From assembly GCF_028769735.1 (NCBI RefSeq), contig NC_088178.1, positions 24,130,357 to 24,194,356 of the forward strand: a stretch of 64,000 nucleotides of DNA. The letters run 5' to 3'. Of the stretch, positions 26,301-37,298 are shown piece after piece (the first letter of the stretch is position 1; every line of letters starts with the position of its first letter). This DNA comes from Zonotrichia leucophrys gambelii (taxonomy: Eukaryota > Chordata > Aves > Passeriformes > Passerellidae). The notes beneath the pieces are model-generated. The model was not told the DNA's origin. It did not search any database and was given only the letters and a program-made list of their open reading frames with translations. The position numbers and the translations under genes are program-made.

Positions 26301-29300
26301 TAAAATTCAGAAATCATTTAGGAAAAGGTAATTCAATTGGAGAAATTAAGTTTAACTGGAGAATCAGAAGTACTGCTGATGTACAGTGTTATGTTAATGA
26401 CCAAGATTAAGTACTATTGTTAAAGTAATTAGCTGATCTCTCCTATTTTAAATTTCCCCATGATAAAGCTAGTGAATTAGTTATCAAAAAAGCCTATATT
26501 TAAAGACAAATCAATTATTTTCTTATTTAGTTTGGCTTTTTTATTTAATAATTAAGGCCATTGAAAAGAAAGCAGTTATGTGTCTGATACTAGAATTTTG
26601 TCATACCACATGTGATTAAATATTTTTAAAAGAATAACTATTCTTTTTTGAAAGAATAATGAAAAGCTATCTTCAAAACAATCCAGCTCAGCACAATCAT
26701 ATTGAAACCAATTATAAAGCACTGCAGCATTTACACAGCTGTTCTATTGGCCCCTTCACATGCAGATCTCTAAAATAATGAGCTGAACACCAATTGTTTT
26801 AGAAACATTAATTACTACACAAACTTTGGGTGGGGCTTGAGCATTCAGCAGAGGTTTGCAGATTTCCTCCCTGAAGCCAGGTCACAGCACTGCTGTGAAC
26901 ACTTTGAAAATTCCAACCATTCTTAACATGAAATGTGACTCAACACCACTCTGCCAGGTACCGACTGTGACATGTAAATAAACATTAAAAACTCCATGTT
27001 CAGCTGGGAAGCCTGTTTATTCTGATAACCAGGATTTTTGGGCTAAAGACATTTATTTATATCCTGTCCAGAACTGTGAGTACATGCCTTTCCTTGCTTT
27101 CACTATGATTTCAGTGATGATGACACAATGAAACACCAGAAATACTAATATCCACAAAATGACTAGCAATTGTGGAATAACACATATTAGAACTGTCAAT
27201 CCAGGCTAATATGCAGTTGCCTCAGATAGAAAACTATTACAGAACTCAGAGATAACCTGCACCCTCTGATCCTTCAGGCCTCCAGATGCTAGTCCTCTGA
27301 AGGTAATACAGATGCCTTGAACAGAAACCTGGGGAGAATGAGATAACTAGTGAAATTCTAAATTGGAAAACACTTTCATCTGGTTCATGGGTCAAAAACT
27401 TTAGCAAATACAAGCACTCTGCACTCACTTTGACCTACTCTAAACCTTCCTTAGAGAAGCTAAAATGTCCTCTTTGCTACAGAACTGGAAAAATAACATT
27501 TATCTAGTTTTGATGAAACTTAACTAAACTGGTTCTTTTCCTGTATCCTGTATCTTCCAGAGGTTTATGACAGCAAGGTCAGCTGAGCAGAACAACTGGA
27601 AATCAAACCAAGAAGCTCCTGAGAGTAAATAACTGCACTCAGTTCTTTCCATCCTCCTGCAAACTTCATTTGTGAAGATTTACATTGCTTTTAAGTTGGA
27701 TTCCCAGTCTGAGACATGAAGGTTTCAGCCTGGAAACCCAAACAGGAGGCATACAAATTTAGAGTTTGCTGCAAAAAGCTGATATAAACACTTTCAAGAA
27801 AGCAGGTAGGACTAAGGAGCCAACTGCAATGGTAAAATGATTAATTCAGAGTAAAGTGAGCTGATTTGCAGCACTCTAACCAAACATCAGAATATAGAAA
27901 CTATTTTAATGTATTAGAGCAGATGTCTGCCTAGTCCAGTGAGGATAGCAGCAGAATATGAACTCTGTACTAGACAGGTGTGAGATTATCTACCTTCCAT
28001 ATTAAGTCTCAATTTTACTTGAAATTGCACTGAAACCATGATGTAGAGAACAATGCTGGGCCTAACATTGTTCAGCCTAAAAGCTGATGGAAATCACTCT
28101 CCTGAAATGCTTTGTCCAATTCTGTGTGCCCTAATCCCCCTTCCCAAATAAAAAAAACTAAAAAGGTTAAAAATGTGCAAAAACAAAAACAAAAATCTTC
28201 TGCAAGGAAAAGGAATGGAATATGAAAATGTTTCTATATAGGGAAAGAGTACAAATAATTACCAGTATAAAACAGATTAAGATATTTAGTTCTCTATGAC
28301 AGGAAGAGATACTAATAAAACTGAAACAAAAAGTTCTTGCTTTATAAAAATATGTATTTTCCATAAAGTATAATTAATTTACAAAATGTCTTGACACAGT
28401 GTATTTTCAAATCTAGGAGTTTAGAGGGGTCATAAGCATCCTAGATGTGCATAATTCTCTGTCAGATAACCTTTAGGAAGAAACCTAATTTTTATAATCC
28501 CTTATCTCCAAGTGCACACTGTATTTTTTCTGACATCAACTCTTGTCAAACCTGGGTTCTGAACTAAATCAGTAAAGAATGGTCCATCACAGCAATCTGT
28601 GCTGCTATAAACCATGAATAAGTTACCATCCATTTCTCTGTAACACAGTTTCCTTATGCAAAAATTTCAGATATCAGTATTTCAAGATGAGATGATGAGT
28701 TATTATATGTGCTTTCTGATCCTTGACAAAAAACATAATGTTGCTGTTAAAGAAATAAAAAAAAAAATAAAACAAAACAAAAACCATCTAGCAAGTATCA
28801 CATACTGATACTGGCTAAATTGATTTATATGGTTTGAACAATGTTCAGTCCTTCTGTAATGGCTTTATTTTCCTTGCATTTGTGCAAAATGCAGGTTCCA
28901 GAGCTACATTCCTGTCTCTCCTAAAGACTGCTCAAGATCTCACACGTGATGAAGATACACTAAGCAGTGAGGATGCAGCAGGAACATTCCCCAATTATGT
29001 GTTCAACAACAGTGTCAGTGTCACCCTGCAGTAAAGGGGAGGAAAAAAGAGATTCTTTGAGGGATTTGCCATGGAAAGAACCTGTCAACTTAGTGTCAGC
29101 TGACAGTCAGAAAAAATCCAAAACATCCCACCATTTTTTTCTCACACTCTACTTTCCACGACCTTTCTTAAAAGTGGGCCAAGATCACAAGCTTGCTTCC
29201 TTTTCTCTGAGGATTTTGGGTCTTTTCCCTATCTTTGTGGTTATATGCATTTTTAATTCCTTATCTGGCTTCTCCAAAACAGAAGGACTTGCAAATTAAA

Positions 29301-31106
29301 CTTGCAAAGTGGCCAGACAAGCACTGTATAACTCAAGCAGACATGGACCAGGACATGAATTCAGCACAAGCTGGAACGCAACATTTGTGAGAAAATCATT
29401 GGTTAGTCAGCTGCAGTGGTCAGAAGGGGGAAAAGTTCTGGGCAAGGCTGAAATTAAAAAACAAATACTGTGATGCTGCAGGTTTAAGCAATACAGCAGA
29501 GAACACAATGTAAATTAACCTGGAAGTAGTATGAAATTTACATTCCATGTTGAAGTTACTGACAAGGGCACAGGGGGTAGGCAGGAGAGCTGACAAAGTC
29601 CAATGGCCACCAGAGATCTGTTCCCCAGTTCACAGCTCAGGCAGAGCTGATCACCTGTTTTGGCAGTGCTGCAGAGTGCAGAGGATGAAAATAAATAATC
29701 ACCTGCTCCATGGACAAGTTCAACACACAATAAACTTCACAGTGTTTTTCCATGGGTTCATAAACAGTATGGCTGAACACAGAGTTCAAGAACCATATGG
29801 ACAATCCATTTAGATGCAGCCTGCAGTTTCATTTCCCAGAACACAACAGCATTTGATATACTTATCCCTTTTTTCACCTTAAATGGACTAAAAATCCAAG
29901 ATCAGTTATATGGGTAATGCATATTTATTTGGAGCCACTTCTGAGGCTGAAAAGCGGAGGTGCAGCAGCTAACACAGCAGGCTGGGAAAATGAACTCCTG
30001 GTTCAGGAACCCAGATAATTTATGTATGGTACTGTGCGAGATTAAATATTCAGGAATACTGTCATCTTTGTTCCATCTTCCAAATGTTAGTATCTATAAT
30101 TTTCATAATATATTTTGAGGGCTTTTGTTTTCACGTGGACTGGAAAAGACCTTAACTGTGTTTTGTTACAACAGGAAAGACCCTTGTACCTAGAGGGTCC
30201 TTATCATTTATGAGGAGACACAAAGCTTCAGTTTCACAGACAAACTTATCTCAGATAGACAGTTAAAGCCACTTTAATACATCCTGGATAGGAAGAATAA
30301 CATTTGGCACCTTCCTTAATGAAATCTTCAGTAACAGTGTAAGGGATGGGAGCTGTCAGGTGCGCTGCTCGCTGTCCCTCTGCAGCCTCCGGGTACTTTA
30401 CACCTCCCAGACAGGTCAAGCAGCACCTGCAGGTCAACCCGCAAGCTACCAGCCTTGTGCTGCAGTTTCAGTCCCAGACCTGTGTCTTCATGTATTATTT
30501 TTTCATGCTAATTCACGCAGGCGGTCGTTCTTGTGTAAGGGAAGCTCCTCTGCACCGCCGGTCTGCTCTGCTCTTCGCCACCGCCACCTTTGCCCCTGCG
30601 CGGGAGGATGGGGCAGGGTGCGGGAGGATGGGGCAGGGAGCGAGAGGATGGGGAGGGAGCAGGGTGCGGGAGGATGGGGCAGGGTGCGGGAGGATGGGGA
30701 TGGGGCAGGGTGCAGGCTGCCCCACCATCAGCCTCCTCCTCGGCCCCGCAGCGCAGGCCGGGTGAGCCGGCCTGTGGCCCTCACACCTTCCACGCCACAG
30801 CGGGTCAGTCCCGCTCAGGCAGGCCAGGAATGAGGCGGGCTCTTCCCTCTCTACCTGCCTGAAGGAGCTTTCCCCACGACCACCATGTCCCCCAAGGGAA
30901 GGGGCTTTGCCCTTCGTCACAGCTCCTGCCGCGGTCCCTTCACCACCTCAGTGCCCTCGGTCAGAGGTGCTCCCCCCCGTCTCCCCCAGGAGAAGGGCTC
31001 CGTCTCCGCACTCCGCTGCGAGCCGGGCCCCCTGTACCGCCAGAAGCCCCTGGAGAAGGGGGGCTCCCCCTCTCCCCCCGCCCAGGCGCCTGCGGCTGGC
31101 ACTGAC
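14309..31106 (-). other. AGBL4: AGBL4 intron 1
   Basis: About 16.8 kb between the two coding exons. It is mostly AT-rich unique-looking DNA. The exon 1 end lies in the CpG island and contains a G-rich 20-bp minisatellite (30598-30715). I saw no clear CR1, LTR or coding exon between about 14.4 and 30.3 kb. Slightly GC-richer patches near 16.0-16.2, 16.9-17.1, 22.3-22.6, 24.6-25.1, 26.0-26.2 and 29.5-29.8 kb could not be assigned. Open frames here reach at most about 127 codons and look like chance. Confidence 0.8.
30598..30715. repeat. G-rich minisatellite, ~20-bp unit, in AGBL4 intron 1
   Basis: Five to six imperfect tandem copies of a unit reading TGCGGGAGGATGGGGCAGGG on the plus strand, with shortened and variant copies in the middle. 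It lies about 400 bp inside intron 1 from exon 1. Each unit has three G-runs of three or four, so the array has clear G-quadruplex potential on the plus strand, the template for AGBL4. The repeat opens several reading frames across it that are not coding. Confidence 0.9.
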
Positions 31107-31137
31107 CCGTCTCTGCCGTCCTGCTCCTCTCCGCCAT
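31107..31137 (-). CDS. AGBL4: AGBL4 coding exon 1 (start codon to first splice donor)
   Basis: This is the first coding exon of cytosolic carboxypeptidase 6, a zinc carboxypeptidase that removes glutamates from tubulin and other substrates. On the minus strand the ATG (31137-31135) opens ten codons reading MAERSRTAET plus one extra base, followed directly by a GTCAGT donor (31106-31101). The mammalian protein starts in the same style (MAEG...), with a short variable N-terminus. The leftover G is phase 1, exactly what exon 2 needs to form a Gly codon. The exon lies inside a CpG island, with an X-box 41 bp upstream. It is too short to be found by length alone; the call rests on splice phase, the MAE start, island position and the unmistakable exon 2. 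The 5' UTR and transcription start are not resolved. Confidence 0.85.
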
Positions 31138-31141
31138 ATTT
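31130..31141 (-). promoter_or_regulatory. YY1-like motif overlapping the AGBL4 start codon
   Basis: The minus strand around the ATG reads AAATATGGCGGAG, matching the YY1 core AANATGGCGG. YY1 sites commonly overlap transcription or translation starts in CpG-island promoters. Moderate support from the motif alone. Confidence 0.45.
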
Positions 31142-31177
31142 GTTGTCATCCCGCCACCCCCCCAACGCCGCCCGGCC

Positions 31178-31191
31178 GTCACCATGGCAAC
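31178..31191 (-). promoter_or_regulatory. RFX X-box upstream of AGBL4
   Basis: GTCACCATGGCAAC matches the RFX X-box, whose palindromic ideal is GTTGCCATGGCAAC, at 12 of 14 positions, with the GGCAAC half-site intact. It lies 41 bp upstream of the AGBL4 ATG. RFX2/RFX3 activate ciliary and tubulin-modification genes through such proximal sites. AGBL4 encodes a tubulin deglutamylase, so the site is biologically sensible. Occupancy cannot be judged from sequence. Confidence 0.7.
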
Positions 31192-31712
31192 GCGCGTCAG
31201 CGCCATGGGGGAGCCCCGTGCCCCCCCCACCCCCGACATGGCGGCGGGGCTGACGGCCCTCCCCGGGGACAGCCTTCCCTGCGAGCGGCTGCCCCGGCTC
31301 ATCCTGCCCGGAGAGAGCCTTTCCCGGGAGCGCCTGCCCGGGAACAGCCCGCGCGGGAAGCAGCGTCTGCTTCCATCCTCGCCCAGCCCGGCGGCCGCCG
31401 CGGTGGTGGCGGGCGGGGCGTGAAGGGAGCAGGGCCGACAGCCCGCCCCTCACGCAGCACGGCTCCCTCCCGCACGGCCGCGCCCGCCCCGCCTCCCGCG
31501 GCCGCTGTTTACCGGCGCTGCTCGGACGGGGAAAGGAGGGTTCTTTTTCCGCTCCCTGGTGGCTGCCCGCCACTTCGGCAATTGCCGTTACTGAGCCCCG
31601 GAGGATGGAGCTGTGCCGGTAGCGGAGCTCCTCCCGGGGCTCCTGCCTGCCCGTGGGAGTCGGTGTGGGCCTGAGGTGTGCATAGGGCGCTGAGGAGGAG
31701 AGGCTCGTTATC

Positions 31713-31930
31713 ACAGAGTATCAGTTAGGTTGTAAAAGACCTCTGAGATTATCGAGTCCGGTCTAAGACCCAACACCACTATGTCACCTAAACCATGGCA
31801 CCAAGTGCCATGTCCAGTCCTTCCTTAACACCTTCAGGGACGGCGACTCCATCACCTCCCTGTGCGGTCTATTCCCATATCTAATCACCCTTTCTGTGAA
31901 GAAATCTTCCTATTGTCCGATGTCATAGTG
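31713..31930 (-). mobile_element. CR1 LINE 3' end (antisense) beside the CpG island
   Basis: Plus-strand hallmarks of an antisense CR1 3' end: an AGTATCAGTTAGGTTGTAAAAG segment, AGACCTCTGAGATTATCGAG, CTAAACCATGGCACCAAGTG, then CACCCTTTCTGTGAAGAAAT. The 5' truncation is near 31930. It interrupts the GC-rich DNA between the AGBL4 island and the degenerate repeat array at 32.1 kb. Confidence 0.9.
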
Positions 31931-32115
31931 TTACATGTGCCCCTCCACACAGCTCAGGGCAGCGGGGGGCAGAGGGGCCGGCGGCCTGTGTGCGTTCGGG
32001 GTCTCTGTCGGCCCAGGGGAGGCGAGCGCTTCCCTCCGGCTCCGATTCCAGCCGCATCCCGGCAGAGATGGCCAGTGCACGTGTGCGTGACTGCCCCACC
32101 CTGCCCCACGACTCA

Positions 32116-32440
32116 GCAGGTGAGTCTGGTCATGTGGCAGTTATGTCAGCTTTTATTTTATTTTATTTTTTAATTTCTTAAGGCAGCCCAGTGGGGAGCT
32201 TCATTATGTGCGTGAGTGTTGCCCGTCTGTCTCGTTGCCCCAGCCCCAGCAGGTGAGCCTGACCATATGGCAAATGCAGTGCTGGGGACGGGAGGGCTCC
32301 TGCGTGCGCGTGTTCGCGGGCCCGCTGGGTGACACTCACCATGTGGCGAACACGGCCATGAAGGCTCCGGTGTACAGGGGCTAATTATGTGTGTGAGTCC
32401 CGGGGGACCCGGCAGGCTGGGTGTGATCATGCGTGTCTCA
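32116..32440. repeat. Degenerate tandem repeat with donor-like GGTGAGYCTG motifs
   Basis: A motif reading GCAGGTGAG(T/C)CTG followed by (T/C)CATRTGGCA recurs at 32116 and 32249. A looser version occurs at 32324 (GGTGACACTCACCATGTGGCG) and another near 32411. Intervening segments also echo each other (TTATGTGCGTGAGT near 32195 and TTATGTGTGTGAGT near 32384). Spacing is irregular, roughly 75-135 bp, so this is an old diverged array. It lies on the GC-rich shoulder upstream of AGBL4. Confidence 0.6.
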
Positions 32441-35400
32441 CTAATGCTGAGGTGCAAGCTGCATTGTGCATCCTCCACGCAGACAGCTCCAGCCTCTGGG
32501 AAGCGAGGCTGACCGCGGGACGAGGGCAGGGTTACAAGCACAAGCATCAAGACTCATGTTTATGTGCGTAGACAGGCAGACGTGGGGCTGAATGCACCCC
32601 GAACCAGGCGGCTCTTAAAACTCTGGAACAGGGAGTACACGAGCAGTTGGAACAGGCAGGACTGTGTTTATGGTTATGCACGCACTCAGGTGTTTGCTTC
32701 CTTAGACCTTAGTAAATTAAAGTAACCACTTCCTAGTGAACAGCGACTAGTCAGGGAAACAATCCAAGATTAAAAATTAAGACATGTAAAGTTGTATCTT
32801 TCTCCATCTAAGTAATGTTATTTAAACATCACTTTACCTCTTTGTCTTCCTACCTAGTATATGCCTTTTCTGCTCCAGTTCAGCTCCTCTTAACAACACT
32901 CAGGTGGATAATACCTACAGGTTCTACATACTTAGATTTTTCTGTGGGTCACTTGCTAGCTTTCTCCCTGAAAAAGAGAAAGCTTGTTCCATTTTGCAGC
33001 CTTGTTCATTCTTCTTTCAGTTCATAGTTCTCTGGTTATTTTTGCAGCATTTATTTTTGTGGTTTCATTTCCTTTACTGTTTCCTTTATTTTTCAGTGGC
33101 ACTTAGGCCTCTTTCCTTTATCTATTCCTCTTCTCTCTCAGTATCTTACTTTAGTATTATATAAGCTAATTGAACATTTCTTCAGCCACATTCCTGTTCC
33201 ATGATGAAATACCTGTCTCAAGTGGTGTACCAAGGGGCTTTGTGATGGGCTTGGAAGATACACCCTGGCAGAGAAGAATGTTGAAGGTCATCTAGATCCA
33301 AGCTCTGCAAAAATATTTTCTAGACATTCCCCTCTGCAGTCTTTATAAACTATAGGTGGTCACTTGCATACTAAAAAGGTGGATTTGTCTCGCTGCTGAC
33401 AGTGAGCTACACTAAGTGCACACACCCCCACAGACACATTCTTTTCCTTACAGCCTTGCTCCGGGCCAGCAAATCACCCAGGCCTTCTGCTCTTCCTTAT
33501 CTATTGCTGGCTAAATGATCCTGGGACTTCCCTCTTCAGAATATGCCACATATACTCTGATCTTTCTCTTCTTTCTTTTATGTTCCCTGATAGCCATGTC
33601 CCACCCCAACTATCTTCAGATAATTTCTCATAGTCCTGATCTCTTCATTCCTTTATTTGAGATTTTTTTTTCCTATTTCTAGGTCTTAAACAGTTCTGTC
33701 CAAGTTTGCAGCTCTAGTCTGGTTTCTTACCATGTCCCCACATCCCCTTATTCCCTTTGTTCTACTTGCTATTCCAGCTTTAGTGTCCCCTCATCCATAT
33801 TTCATTTCTATCTATTATTACCCATATAGCATTTTTCATCTGTAAATTTCTAAGAATTAAGTGCCTGTGGAGAGACTTTCCATATCTGTTCTTCGGGTGA
33901 CCTCTTTATTCACATTTCTCTGCGACTCGCTTCTATGGTGACCACAAATACTAATCCAAAGGCCTTTTGCATCTAATTGCCAGCCGATTAACTCAACTGA
34001 AATACCTGCAAGAAGTTCTATTGAAACCAGAGACATTTGGGGGAAAGCACTTTTGCCATTCAAATTATCTTTTCTGAGTTAACACACTTGAAAAACCTAG
34101 AAATGCCACACTCATTTTTTTAGTCTGAGTTTAATGCTATGTTATAGTCACCTCACCAAGCTGAAGTGGTGTTAAATATAGATGATATGCAATCTTTCCA
34201 AAAACAGTAAGATAATTTGACAAGAGAGGACTGGAAAGTTCATATAGAAAGTTCTTTTGGAAATAGAAAGATAACTGAATGGTGTAATTCGAATCAGGTC
34301 TGAAGAATGAGGGAAATGGTTTTCAGGAGGAGCAGTTGCTTATTTTTATTTGTGCATTTTTAGAGCACCTGAGAACATTTTGGGGTTTTCATTAGTACAA
34401 AGAGGCCTTTGGCCCTCACAGTCTGATTTTGGATATTACAAAACAACAAATAATGACAGAACACTGTTGCAAGACACTGGTGCCCTGGTTGTCCTCACAT
34501 TTGCTGCTTCAGCCCTATTCCTTGTTCCAGCACGTCCCTCCTCCCCCTTCTGCATCTTGGCAAGCAGAAGCTGCCTCACTTCTGTGGCTCTTTGCAGCTT
34601 ATTCCCACCCCACCATCTTTTAATAGCCTATGGAGAAACCAACGGCTTCCCCCCACACATTTCATTCAGTAATAACTCTCTACTTGTTACATTTTCAAAC
34701 CAGCACCTTCATGCTTTCCCTCGCTGCTGCTTCGCACTCCCACTCACTTAATTTTCCTCCTTCAAATCCCTCCCTAAAAATCTCCTCTGCTGTGATGTCT
34801 ACCGAAGGAATGATAATGAATTGTCAGCTGTGTGCCAAGCTGAGTGTCTGTCATGGGGACCGGTCTGATGTGCTGGGCAGCCACTGCTTGTGTGGGACTG
34901 GCAGTGCCTGGAACAGCCCCTCTTTCCACTCTGCTCATTGTGGGTTCTGGGATGGGCCCTTAAAACTCATTATATAAGCAAACAAAAATAAATTGAGGCA
35001 ATGGAAATGGAAATGCTGGCCAAAATCAGGAAGATTAGACAATATTTCAGTTATGATTCATCAGCTTAGGTAAATTTACATAAAAATTAATGTGACTGAC
35101 AACTCCCTTCATTGCAAATATTGAGAAATACATTATTTTTCTAAGTACAGATTTGTGCCATTTTTCTACTTATTTTTGATCTATAAGGACTAGAGGAGTA
35201 TGCTTTACTTTTTTTATCTGTGCTTGTATTTGAAACATTAGATATTCCATTGTTTGTTTATCTTTCGTTTGCAGCCTGCAAGGCTGTGGTGATTAAAGAA
35301 TATAAGAAAGAATAATAACATAAGAGCAAAGACTTGAAAGGAAAAAATATTCCTGATCACATTTTTTTTAACATGAGGAAAATTCAAATATGTTGAAGAT

Positions 35401-36914
35401 CGAATGATTTGTGTTATACATTCAATACTTCTGATTCAGCTAGAGGTGGCTGCTGTCAATACATGTCTGTCGAAACCCCAAAGAAAATCAGTAAAAATCC
35501 AATTTTACAATCCTGATATTTTCAGTGTTTAAAAAATTGGCAAAAAAATGCCCTTTCTTATACATTACAAAAAAGCCAGTAAGGTGCATTATTGATTTTT
35601 CACAAATCGTTTGTAAGTGACTGTTAAGGCTGGATGAGAAGGAGAAGATGGAGCATTAGCACGAGTTTTGCATCTGTATCACACACCACAAGCATGGTGC
35701 ATGTTGTGGCTCTTCAAGGTGGGGATTTAAGAATCCAGAATTGTGTAGAAATCACATAATTACTCTTTTTTTGTATCCCTTTCCCCATGTAGAATAAAGT
35801 AGTGCAGGCATTCAAGTATATTTCAACTGTGACTACTGTCAGAGAAAAGGCCATAGAAATGGTTCTGATGCAAACAGGGCATCAATGGTGGCTGTGCAAG
35901 CAGAGTAGGCACAACCCAATTTTAAAAAGCAGGAAAAAGAGAAAGAAAAGCAAAAGTCTGGTCAGAGTTTTTCCCAGGTTATGGTCTGGTGGATTCAGAG
36001 ATAAAATTAAATCTGATAAAGAAAAAGCCAAAATGAAAACCAAAGCCCAGACTGAGGTAGCAAATTTGAAGTGAATTTTAAACTATGCACACATAGTGGA
36101 GGAATCCTATAATCTTATTATTGTAACTTTGATCTATTCGTTCTCCCAGCATTTATTGCTCTCATTAGTTATGTAATATCTAAAAGCACACTGTAAATTT
36201 TTTTGTGTCAGGACAGTATCTTTAATGTATTCTGAACATGCCTAGTATAATTAGAGAGCTTTATACAAAAATAATATTACCTGCTGGGGTTTTTTTCTGT
36301 ATTATTTCTAAGCATAGGAAAAATTAAAATGCAGCAAGTCTGGAAAGGTCAAACTGAATCTCCCCTCATTCTGTGCATGATTTCAGAAATAATCAAAAAG
36401 TTATGCTGAGATAACTGATATGAAACCAGTGACACTATCATCACAAAACTTGGATCAATTTGTGCCCATGCAGGCGAAGCATCATCTCATTTCACACCTG
36501 AAAATATTTTTTTTAATTCTATGTTTTATAGATATTTTGAACTGTTTGTTCCTAACGGTTTGTTCCCACAGATGTGCATCAATATTGTGTAATTACACAG
36601 AGACACTGTCGGCCCAAAGGAGCCCAGGCTGCAAACGGCAATGTAGGGAAGGTGAACAACCTGTGCCTCCAGGATATGGAATGCTGCCTTGCTCTTCCAC
36701 TCTTCCACAAGCACTTCTGGGGATCACCAAGGTGTAGAGCTCTCTCAGGTGCACATCCTTGCTCTTTCAGTGTCCCTCTAAGCCAGGCAGGGATGACAAG
36801 GGCTTGGCTGCCAGCGTGCACTTCTGCCCTGCGTTTGACCAGGAAAGGGAAGGAAGGTCAGTGCCAGCCACCTGGGTGCAGAATGGAAAAAGAGATGTTA
36901 CCCAAGGCCACGAG

Positions 36915-37298
36915 TGTCACAGACACATTTTATGAAAAATCCTTTCCTTGGGATTTTTTCTCCTGAGAAGCTGAGAGGCCTCAGGAACAAAATGTAAACA
37001 ATGATTATCTGCTGCTGTGGAATGCAACAGGTGCATCTGTGATTGGTCTCATGTGGTTGTTTCTAAATAATGGCCAATCACAGTCAGCTGGCTCAGACTC
37101 TGTGTCCGAGACACAAGCTTTTGTTATCATTCTTTATTTTTCTATTCTTAGCTAGCCTTCTGATGAAATCCTTTCTTCTATTCTTATATATAGTTTTAAT
37201 AATATATATATCACAAAGTAATAAATCAAGCCTTCTGAAACATGGAGTCAGATCCTCATCTCTTCCCTCATCCTAAGACCCCTGTGAACACCATCACA
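36915..37298 (+). mobile_element. Solo LTR (passerine class II ERV type) with 6-bp target duplication
   Basis: A 384-bp LTR running TGTCACAGACAC... to ...ACCATCACA, with TG/CA ends. It is bracketed by identical 6-bp duplications CACGAG (36909-36914 and 37299-37304). Six-bp duplications fit class II (beta-like) retroviruses. Inside are a CCAATCACAG box (about 37074), a polyadenylation signal AATAAA (37220-37225) and a downstream T/C-rich tail. I recognise the whole sequence as a very common songbird LTR, though I cannot give its library name with confidence. No internal retroviral sequence remains, so it arose by LTR-LTR recombination. Confidence 0.93.

Larger units (their letters stand above)
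30530..31660. promoter_or_regulatory. CpG island spanning the AGBL4 promoter
   Basis: A dense run of CpG dinucleotides and G/C tracts in an otherwise AT-rich region, covering AGBL4 exon 1 and its upstream flank. It contains an RFX X-box, YY1-like ATGGCGG sites at the start codon and near 31238, and several GC-box-like CCGCCC strings. CpG islands mark broad promoters in vertebrates. The presence of AGBL4 coding exon 1 inside makes this its promoter by inference. Long open frames on both strands here follow from low stop-codon density in GC-rich DNA and are not genes. Confidence 0.85.

Noticed and set aside
30907..31714. Frames of 255 and 265 codons on both strands
   Set aside because: They lie in the CpG island where stop codons are rare, have proline/arginine/alanine low-complexity composition, and overlap AGBL4 exon 1 out of frame.
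36420..36966. Cys-containing plus-strand frames left of the solo LTR that loosely recall a dickkopf-type cysteine pattern
   Set aside because: Cysteine spacing does not hold up, there is no flanking exon, and the frame runs into the LTR.
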